Part shown: positions 56,191-64,000 of the stretch, piece by piece
How the letters are laid out: every line of letters begins with the position of its first letter
Numbering within the stretch: the first letter of the stretch is position 1
Source of the DNA: Rheum nobile
Taxonomy: Eukaryota; Streptophyta; Magnoliopsida; Caryophyllales; Polygonaceae
Length of the DNA: 64,000 nucleotides
Reading direction: 5' to 3'
NCBI GenBank assembly: GCA_027886185.1
Contig: WOAB01000005.1
Location: 1,116,001 to 1,180,000, forward strand
Notes under the pieces: model-generated
Database searches by the model: none
What the model was told of the DNA's origin: nothing
What the model saw: only the letters and a program-made list of their open reading frames with translations
Program-made: the position numbers and the translations under genes

Positions 56191-59100
56191 ATGGCATATA
56201 ATGAAAACACATATTGGAGTAGTGGAGAAGATTATGAAGATTATGACGATCAAGATTTTGACGATGGCAATTTCGAGGTTAGTATGTATGCAATTTCGAG
56301 ATTAGTTATAATTAATATAGCTTAAGTACGTAGATGCCTATATTTATTATGTTAAAAGATAGATTAGTATTTAGTTGTAGTGGACAAGATTAGTAATTAA
56401 TAGTAGTGGAGAAGTTGATAATTGTTGTGAATTTGATATATGTTAAAAGTCTTATGATTAGTGAGATAAGCTATCAATTTGTTTTTCTGTAGTTTAATTT
56501 AGCTGTAGTGGACAAGATGCTGACGGTGTTGCGGTAGATGCCTATATGTATTATGTTAAAAGATAGATTAGTATTTAGTTGTAGTGGACAAGATGATGAC
56601 GATTTAGCGGTAGAGGCCTATATTTGTTTTGATATATGTTAAAAGATTAGTAAGTAATAGTAGTGGAGAAGTTGATAATTGTTGTGAATTTGATATATGT
56701 TAAAAGTCTTTAGTTTAGTGAGATAAGCTATCAATATGTTTTTCTGTAGTTTAGTTTTGTATTACAATTATAGTTTTATTTTACAATTACAGTTAAGTTA
56801 TGTATTACAATTGCAATCCATATATTGTAACATTATTGATTATGTAAACATGTATAGGGGAAAGATTATGGAGATGAATTTCATAACAATCTGAACTGGG
56901 ATAGCCGAGAGGAATTGATTGAGTGGGTTAGGAATAGGGGCAAAGATTTGATGATGGTTTTAGTCATTCATAAGTCAAATGTCAGAAGTGTTAGTTTGAC
57001 GTGCGAGCATTTTAGTGAATATAGATCGGGGAGAAAGAAAGGTAGTGACTCAGAAGAGGAAGTTGAGGTAATTCGTAAATCTCATTCAAAGAAGTCCGGA
57101 TGCACATTTGAGTTGTGTGGTGTTAGATTGAAGAAGAAGCCAAGGTAAGTGACTCATAAATGGATCATAAATGTGATAGATGGATGCCACAACCATAAGC
57201 TTCCGACTAGCTTTCTTGGGCATGCATACATGGGCAGAATGACCCCGGATGAGGAGCGCATTGCCAAAGCTTTGGGTGAAGCGTTCGTGACGCCTAGGAC
57301 TATTGTTGGGAAGTTGAGGAACTTCTTCCCCGAAAATGTTAAATCCATGAAACAAGTTTCCAACTTTCTGCAGAAGGTGCATTATGAAGATCGTGGGGAA
57401 TTGACGGTTACGCAATGGACTCTGAACTTTTTGAAAGAAAATAGTTACCGGGTATTTCCTCTTACAAAGTTGTCTACGAAAGAGACTGATATCCTATTTT
57501 TTGCTCACCCGGACTCGCTCCACTTATTGAAGATGTTTCCGTACGTGGTAATTATTGATGCCACATACAAGACAAATAGGTACGTGGTGGATTTGTGTTA
57601 CATTTTCAACACAATATAATAGTAGTGATTTATATCATTGATTTGAATTATATCTAATATTCTATGACTTCTTACATTCATTTGTTTTCTTACATTCATC
57701 CACAGGTATAACATGCCATTGGTGGAGATTGTCGGTTTCACTTGCACGCACAAGACCTTCAACATTGCGTATGCATTTACACGGCAAGAAGAAGTGGTGC
57801 ATTACAAGTTCATAATGGAGAAACTTTTGCGCTTGTTTAAAGATGCAGGTGTTATGCCGGCCGCCATCATGACTGATCGAGAGAAGGCCCTCATTAATGC
57901 AATTCGGATAGTTTTCAAAGATGAAGTAAAACACCTTTTGTGTTGGGTGCATATTAAGCACAACATAGAAGCATATGCTTCCCCAATATTGAAGGATAAA
58001 AAACAAGTGAAAAGGTTTTGCGGCCAATGTTGGGCACTTTGGTGTTCAACCACAGAGGAAATCTACGAAGAGAGGCTTGTGCAATTGAGGACATCGTGGA
58101 AGAGTGGCCTCGTTCGATACATTGAGAAGACGTGGACTAATCCTCACAAGGAAAGCATAGTGAGAGCGTGGACTGATCATCATCTTCACTTCTTCACGAG
58201 GACTTCAAACAGGTAACCCTTGTACAATGTTCAGTAGTTTGCTTGTTCATGGCTCAATGTGGGAGTAACGCAATGCTTTTCATGTGTTTTGATAGGGTTG
58301 AGGGTATGCATCACGTGTTGAAGAAAATTCTGAATTCTAGCGTTGGTGGTTTTAATAGAATGGTAGTGAGGATACACCATGCGATCGAGGGTCAAATTGG
58401 GCAGGTGCATGCGACCATGGAGATGTCACGGACCAAAACACCAACTATGTTTGATGGTGTGCCACCAGAAATAAGAGTGTTGTTTTCAAGGCTATTCTTC
58501 AAAGTGTCGGATAGGTGCTTGGGAATGTTGATTGATCTGTATAAGCAGATAGAGGGGGGGGGGGATATCCCTGATGATTGTGATGATGATTGGATGAGAG
58601 ATTGCTTCGGCCTTCCATGTGTCCACAGAATCGCAAATGCCATCATTAATAAGATGTCGATCATGCCGAGTGAGATACACCGCTTCTGGAAGCAATTGCA
58701 ATGGGATAGGGTTTACACTCAAGAAGATACAGTTGAGGACACAACACAAATGTCTGTTCAAGAGTTGAGATGGAAGCAAATGGATGAAATATGGCACGCT
58801 AAAACATTGAGCAAGGACCAAATAGACCAAATTACCGACTTGTTCTGGGACACGCAGCACCCGCATGCAACTTTGATGCAGGAGCCCACGGGAATCATTT
58901 CAAAAGGAAGGCCAAAGGGTTCGACAAAGTACGACACCAAGAGGGACCCGAGCTTGTTTGAGCATCGGAGGGCTGAGTTAGATGAGATTGAGAAGAACAA
59001 GGCCAGTGGAAGCCAAGGTAGAGGTCGGGGTCGTGGCAAGAAGGGACCAAGTGGAGCTTCACCGGGAATTGGGACCCAAGGGAGCCAATCCGAAGGGACA

Positions 59101-59849
59101 GGATCGCAGCAACTCCCTGAACAACCCGTGCTTTATATGGGGGTGAACTTTGGGGTTAAGAATGTGGATTACTTTTGATTTCCGTACATTAACGGGGCCA
59201 GAGATGTATGTCCAGACGGGCATTGTGGATATCGGACATTGGCTGTATTGTTGGGATCAGAAGAGACTGCATACCCTATGGTTCGAATGCAGATGGCGGG
59301 CGAGTTGTTTGACAACAGAGATGTGTACATTCCCATCTTGCCCGTACTACACCCGGGGATCACTTATGAGGACCTTATATTTCGGGTCAACTATGTCATC
59401 AGTCCTTGCAGCGAGGAGTACTGGCTCGACATGCCGATAATTGGTTTAGTGTTTGCCACGCTATACCAAGTTGTTCTTGTCCTATTATCCTGGGATGGCC
59501 CGTGCTTGTGCTTACCAATGAGGGCCTCTTATGAAAGCCTCGGCCCTCCAACACAGATATTGACGATGGCCCTCGTCGGAAACCGAAACCACTTTGTACC
59601 GGTATAGTTATTGTTTTTAAATAACTAGTAATATTTGTGCTTACCCTAAAAGATATAACTCGATCATAATTTGTGTTTTCTATGTAGGTGTCGTTGAAGG
59701 ATGGTTGTCCACTACCTCCCCCTCCGTACGCTTGGCGTCGATTCAAACACCCAAGTGTCGATGGTTGGGACTCTCAATTTCAGGAGAGGATTCAACAATT
59801 TCGGGATTATCGCATTAGATATAGCCGTCCTCCAGATCCTCCGGTGTAG
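56191..59849 (+). pseudogene. MULE transposase fused to an OTU cysteine-protease domain (copy 2)
   Basis: Near-complete gene. Exon 1 (56,191-56,277) is acidic, MAYNENTYWSSGEDYED. After an intron to about 56,859 comes a WRKY/GCM1-type zinc finger (Cys in LTCEHF and GCTFELC, then GCHNHK). The DDE transposase follows: D in IIDATYKTN, D in IMTDREKAL, E in RVEGMHHVLKK. Introns are at 57,580-57,705 and 58,213-58,295. A SWIM-like CFGLPCVH and a Gly/Arg-rich linker lead to an OTU protease: DGHCGYR at about 59,197-59,217 and the His in NRNHFVPV. A last intron (59,602-59,687) precedes PPPPYAWRRFKHP and a stop at 59,847-59,849. Two in-frame stops, TAA 57,146-57,148 and TGA 59,176-59,178, disable it. Copy 1 has Met at the second site, so the two domains were one ORF. 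Confidence 0.92.
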
Positions 59850-59879
59850 TTTAAGATGTAGATTTACTGAAAAATGAGA

Positions 59880-60704
59880 AATTAGGCCCAATGGGAATGA
59901 TTGTAGAAGAAACGAGTGAGAAACTAAAGAAATGAGAAATTAGGCCCAATTATATAGGAAGGATTGTAGAAGAAATGGGGGAAAAAACTGAAAAATGAGA
60001 AATTGGGCCCAAATAGGCCCAATAGGAAGGATTGTAGAAGAAATGGGTGAAAAAACTGAAAAATGAGAAATTGGGTCCATTTGGGCCCAATAGGAAGGAT
60101 TGTAGAAGAAACAGATGAAAATCTGAAAAATGAGAAATTGGGCCCAAATAGGCCCAATAGGAAGGATTGTATAAGAAACGGGTGAAAAAATGAGAAATTG
60201 GGCCCATTTGGGCCCAATAGGAAGGATTGTAGAACAAACGGGTGAAAAACTGAAAAATGAGAAATTGGGCCCATCTGGGCCCAATAGGAAAGATTGTAGA
60301 AGAAACGGGTGAAAAAACTGAAAAATGAGAAATTGGGCCCAAATAGGCCCAATAAGAAGGATTGTATAAGAAACGAGTGAAAAACTGAAAAATGAGAAAT
60401 TGGGCCCAAATAGGCCCAATAGGAAGGATTGTATAAGAAACGGGTGAAAAAATGAGAAATTGGGCCCATTTGGGCCCAATAGGAAGAATTGTAGAAGAAA
60501 CGGGTGAAAAACTGAAAAATGAGAAATTGGGCCCAATAGGAAGGATTGTAGAAGAAACGGGTGAAAAAACTGAAAAATGAGAAATTGGGCCCAACCGGGC
60601 CCAATAGGAGGGATTGTAGAAGAAAACGGGTGAAAAAACTGAAAAATGAGAAAATGGGCCCAATAGGAAGGATTGTATAAGAAACAGGTGAAAAAATGAG
60701 AAAT
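59880..60704. repeat. Tandem array, unit about 67 bp, 13 copies
   Basis: Units of 55-68 bp contain GGATTGTAGAAGAAACGGG, TGAAAAATGAGAAATTGGGC and AGGCCCAATAGG. Unit length varies because the GGGCCCAAATA segment or the GAAAAACT segment is missing in some. Begins about 30 bp after the MULE stop codon. Confidence 0.92.
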
Positions 60705-61146
60705 TTCGTTATATTTCATATAGTTACACTTATATACTATAGTATTTCTCATTATTTCATGTAGTTATACTTATATAGTATAGTATTTCGTTATATTTCA
60801 TGTAGTTATACTTATATACTATAGTATTTCGTTATATTTCATGTAGTTACACTTATATATTATAGTCTTTCGTTATATTTCATATAGTTACAATTATATA
60901 CTATAGTATTTCGTTATATTTCATGTAATTATACTTATATACTATAGTATTTCGTTATATTTCATATAGTTATACTTATATACTATAGTATTTCTCATTA
61001 TTGCATGTAGTTATACTTATATACTATAGTATTTCGTTATATTTCATGTAGTTATACTTATATACTATAATATTTCGTTATATTTCATGTAGTTACACTT
61101 ATATAATATAGTATTTCTCATTATTTCATGTAGTTATACTTATATA
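60705..61146. repeat. Tandem array, 41-bp unit, about 11 copies
   Basis: AT-rich units of TTTCGTTATATTTCATGTAG plus TTATACTTATATACTATAGTA, with a variant TTTCTCATTATTTCATG at copies 2, 8 and 11. It ends exactly at the CACTA terminus, and the last unit is cut at TATATA. Confidence 0.92.
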
Positions 61147-61164
61147 CAGTAGTGGAAAAAACCC

Positions 61165-61545
61165 TAATAGAGACGGGCATTTTGACACTTATTGAGGCGA
61201 ACACCGTTCGCTTCAAATGAGGGGGCTGCAACAAGTGGGGACCCTTTATGAGACGGACAATATACGCCTCTAAAAGTCACTTGTTGAGGCGGGCCTCTAT
61301 AGGCCCGCCTCAACAAGTGCCTCACTATGGCGCCAAAGTGAGGCACTTTTAGAGGCGGGCCTATTTAGGCCAGCCTCTAAAAGTCCACTTGTTGAGGCGG
61401 GCCTCTATATGCCCGCCTCAACAAGTGCCTCACTTTGGCGCCATAGTGAGGCACTTGTTGAGGCGGGCCTATAGAGGCCCGCCTCAACAAGTGGCTTTTA
61501 GAGGAGGGTCTCCATAGACCCGTCTCTAAAAGTTATTTCATTAAA
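61165..61545. repeat. CACTA subterminal inverted repeats
   Basis: Many copies of GAGGCGGGCC and its complement, with CTCAACAAGTG, AAGTGCCTCAC and TTTTAGAGGC, arranged as stem-loops around GGCGCC. These match the subterminal transposase-binding clusters of plant CACTA elements. Confidence 0.85.
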
Positions 61546-61721
61546 TTTGCAGAATAGATTCCTGATTTTATGATGCACCATACACACATTAAATTTGCAC
61601 CATACACACATTAAATTTACAGAATAGATTCCTGATTTTATTCAAAGAATAATATACAACAGATTTCACCAGAGTACAGTCAGGTTCTCAACAACAGTTT
61701 ACATGACAAGTACGAACAAGT
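61546..61721. other. CACTA 3' untranslated segment
   Basis: AT-rich, with CATACACACATTAAATTTGC and GAATAGATTCCTGATTTTAT each occurring twice. No coding sequence. Confidence 0.5.
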
Positions 61722-62640
61722 TCAATCCGATAATAAATACTTCGATGTAAAATACTGTGCCCATTGCTCACGAACAACATCCATTTCTTCATAAGTATAC
61801 GCTGTCTTCCTCTTAGGATATAGCTTCATAAAAAACACAGAAATTATTGACACAAAACACAAATACTATCAATATATAGTTAGTTAAGTTACATACCTTA
61901 TCTAGTCGCTCATCAGAGTCCTCGAGTCCCGTGACTATCTCTAACATGAACTTCATGACATAATAGCCACACTCGGTTCCGCTGCTTTGTTGAGCGCACT
62001 AATTACACAACATAAGGGGGCTGTCTTAGATACAAGGCCTTTGATTATAAATAAACAAACCTAAAGCGTTTAAAATGCTATATGTACCTCTATATTGCAG
62101 ACTCTCAACGTCTTACGTTTTCCTATTGATTTATCGTACTTCCCACCTTGATACTTAAACACTTGAAATGCCCTAGAAAATCAACATAATACAGTCACGA
62201 AACTGATATTGTTAATATTCCAAAAAAAACTAGTTCGTAAGCAAAATAACTTACAAATTCATGATTCTAGATGCATCAGTCGTTCTGGTGTCTGGACCTT
62301 TTAGAGAATCGAAAAGATAGACCAGTGCTTTAAATAGGTCTATCACGTACAGAGTCCAATGATTGCTGCATCATTTAAACGTAAATTGATAAACATTAAT
62401 GATTGCTTAAAATACTAATTATATATGAAACTTATTGAAAACACTTACTCTTGATTATATGGGAGCAAAAACAATTTGGCACTGTTAGCATTGAACACAC
62501 GTTGCAAGTAATTTGCTGGAACAGATGGATCGGCCTTGATTCTAGTGCTTGACACCATCTCAGGACAAATGAACCCAATTCGAGAATTTTCAAATGCATA
62601 TGTGTGATTGTCCAATAAATACCTGCACATTTAAAGAAAA
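61722..62640 (-). pseudogene. Ulp1-type (C48) SUMO-protease domain of the CACTA protein
   Basis: Minus-strand exons: NSRIGFICPEMVSSTRIKAD (62,445-62,626); catalytic His and Asp in SNHWTLYVIDLFKALVYLFD (62,250-62,365); KYQGGKYDKSIGKRKTLRV (62,090-62,172); catalytic Cys in GTECGYYVMKFMLEIVTGLE, preceded by Gln-rich CAQQSS (61,895-62,000); and YEEMDVVREQWAQYFTSKYL to a stop at 61,722-61,724. Ulp1/C48 cysteine proteases cleave SUMO-like modifiers. All triad residues are visible and no stop was noticed in these exons. It continues the transposase ORF upstream through ISVIQVYMM, so it is marked broken only because of the stop at 63,233. Confidence 0.8.
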
Positions 62641-62728
62641 AACGATTAAGAATGATAGTTGAACAATTAAAGAAAAAACGATTAAGAATGATAGTTGACA
62701 ATTAAAAGATAAAGACTGATCAAAACAT

Positions 62729-64000
62729 TTACATCATGTAGACTTGAATCACAGAAATGTTTAAGCACGCCCCCTTAAGGAACTCTTCTACATCGGATGC
62801 AGTGACGTATGTTTCTTGATCTGTCACATAATTCCAAACCGAGGCATCCAATGGGATGGGAGTACTATCATATATACCATACGATTGTGTCGCATCAACC
62901 GGTCTTTTGTCCTTAGCGCTCGCATAGACCCTAGATGATGCAACAACCTTCACTCCACTATTCTGCACCACACTCTTTTCATCTTGTCTTCTAGTGTAGA
63001 ATGTGAACCCATTGATATCATACCCTTTGTAAGACCGAACACATAGTCGAGGACCCCGAGATAACCACTTGATCGTATCAAAAACGTCATGTTCTTTCCT
63101 AAGTTCCTCAGCTACTTCCTTCTTAAACCAATCAACAAATGTGCGATTATGTTCCCGCATCAAAGCTCTTTCATTCAATTTTGGATTATTGTGTTGCAAT
63201 TCAAGGCAATGCTTTTCTATGTAAGGATTGACCTATGTAAGATGCTGCAACACACAAAGATGTGCCTTAATCTTCCTTTCAGATGGAGGAGATATCACAT
63301 TTTTACCAATTACTCCCTCTCCTTCAAGCCTCCCTGCATGACGAGATTTTGGAAGACCTATTGGATGAAGCCTTGACAAAAACTCAGCTGCGTATTGAGA
63401 TATCTCTTCATAAAGGACTCCACGAATGATACTACCCTCTGGATTCGCCCGATTCTTTGCTTTGTCCTTTAAACTGCCAAAAAATCTCTCAAAAGGATAC
63501 ATCCATCTTAAATACACCGGACCACATAACTTGATTTCTCGAACCAAATGAACAATTAAGTGCACCATTATGTCAAAGAAAGACGGCGGAAAGTACATTT
63601 CAAATCGACACAAAGTTTCAACAATATCAACGTGGAGAGCATCCAATATTTCCGGATCAATAACCTTAGCACATATGGAACTGAAAAACACGCACAGTTT
63701 TGTTATAACATGTCTCACGTGTTTCAGCAATATCCCACGAAGTGCGATCGGCAAGAAAACATTAATCAATACATGACAATCATGAGACTTCATACCAATC
63801 AACCGAAGGTCCGAAAGAGAAACTAGACGTTTTACATTTGACGAATATCCCGATGGAACCTTAATGACATGTAAGCACTCACAAAACACCTTTTTCTCCT
63901 TTCTTGACATTGTGTAACAGGCCGGAGGCAGAAAAGTCTTTTTACCATCCGGTTTTACAACGGGCCACAAATCTGGTCGAATATTCCTCTCTTTCATATC
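62729..64000 (-). pseudogene. CACTA TNP2-type transposase, C-terminal part (truncated by window edge)
   Basis: Minus frame entering at the right edge. MKSHDCHVLINVFLPIALRG, FPPSFFDIMVHLIVHLVREI and YLRWMYPFERFFGSLKDKAK are the DUF4218 region of En/Spm TNP2 transposases. An in-frame TAG at 63,233-63,235 follows LQHLT. The same frame then continues with LNERALMREHNRTFVDWFKK and NGFTFYTRRQDEKSVVQNSG, the start of the DUF4216 region. That region is cut short near 62,890 and runs directly into PLDASVWNYVTDQETYVTAS and the Ulp1 part. Two ORFs normally separate in CACTA elements thus appear joined. Confidence 0.88.

Larger units (their letters stand above)
61147..64000 (-). mobile_element. CACTA (En/Spm-type) transposon, 3' end; runs off the window
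   Basis: The left terminus CAGTAGTGGAAAAAACCC differs from a CACTAGTGG-type end at one base. The next 400 bp is a cluster of subterminal repeats in both orientations. Coding sequence on the minus strand encodes a TNP2-type transposase, so this is the element's 3' end. The other terminus and the 3-bp target duplication are outside. Confidence 0.85.

Noticed and set aside
59924..60752. Three overlapping minus-strand ORFs of 226-270 codons with repeats such as SYWAQMGPISHF
   Set aside because: The 67-bp array lacks stops in all three minus frames and its period is not a multiple of three, so the frames simply cycle. No start context or domain.
60705..61146. Regularly spaced repeats that could suggest a CRISPR array
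   Set aside because: Head-to-tail 41-bp units with no unique spacers, in plant nuclear DNA and with no cas genes.

Overview
The window is plant nuclear DNA, most likely from a eudicot. It shows spliceosomal introns with GT-AG borders and AT-rich spacer DNA. It also holds plant LTR retrotransposons primed by initiator-Met or Asp tRNA, and plant Helitron, MULE, CACTA, hAT and LINE families. The species cannot be named from the sequence. I see no intact host gene. Nearly all of the 64 kb is nested transposable elements plus broken gene pieces carried by or disrupted by them.

Layout. 1-1.5 kb: C-terminal half of a decayed Mutator-like (MULE) transposase with a dead OTU protease domain. 2.4-4.1 kb: an hAT-type MITE, a GC-rich block encoding a 17-residue repeat, and a palindrome cluster. 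4.43-29.03 kb: a large nest built on an LTR retrotransposon, here called family X. It is minus-strand, has three LTR copies and a GATAG target duplication, and sits inside a LINE. Within it, a 12-kb block (5.16-17.25 kb) flanked by 19-bp direct repeats carries a SKIP/SNW1-like splicing-factor pseudogene. That pseudogene is split by a gag-only Ty3/gypsy element (8.58-13.77 kb) and a 509-bp MITE; a chromovirus deletion derivative lies beside it. The middle X LTR is split by a 3.8-kb Helitron (19,555-23,397), which itself holds a SINE-like unit and a young non-autonomous LTR element. 29.1-32.3 kb: a Ty1/copia gag-protease element in the same LINE, whose remains continue to 33.5 kb.

33.58-54.65 kb: a candidate 21-kb Helitron. 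It holds a multi-exon RPA70-like gene and a RepHel gene whose Rep endonuclease region is missing. It also holds antisense captured pieces of a coiled-coil protein, an ABCG/PDR transporter and a chorein-type lipid-transfer protein. 54.67-55.8 kb: a foldback MITE and an hAT MITE. 56.2-59.85 kb: a near-complete MULE whose transposase reads into an OTU cysteine-protease domain, with two in-frame stops. 59.9-61.15 kb: two tandem arrays. 61,147 to the right edge: one end of a CACTA transposon whose TNP2-type transposase is joined to a Ulp1-type protease.

Order of events, inferred from nesting and LTR divergence. LINE first. Family X inserted next; the 12-kb SKIP block and Helitron 1 came later inside X. 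The gag-only gypsy element (about 3 percent LTR divergence) followed, then the LTR element in Helitron 1 (5 differences in 1,071 bp). The same deconjugating-enzyme theme appears twice in unrelated DNA transposons: OTU in the MULEs and Ulp1 in the CACTA. All positions were read by eye; exon borders are approximate unless a splice or target-site match is stated.
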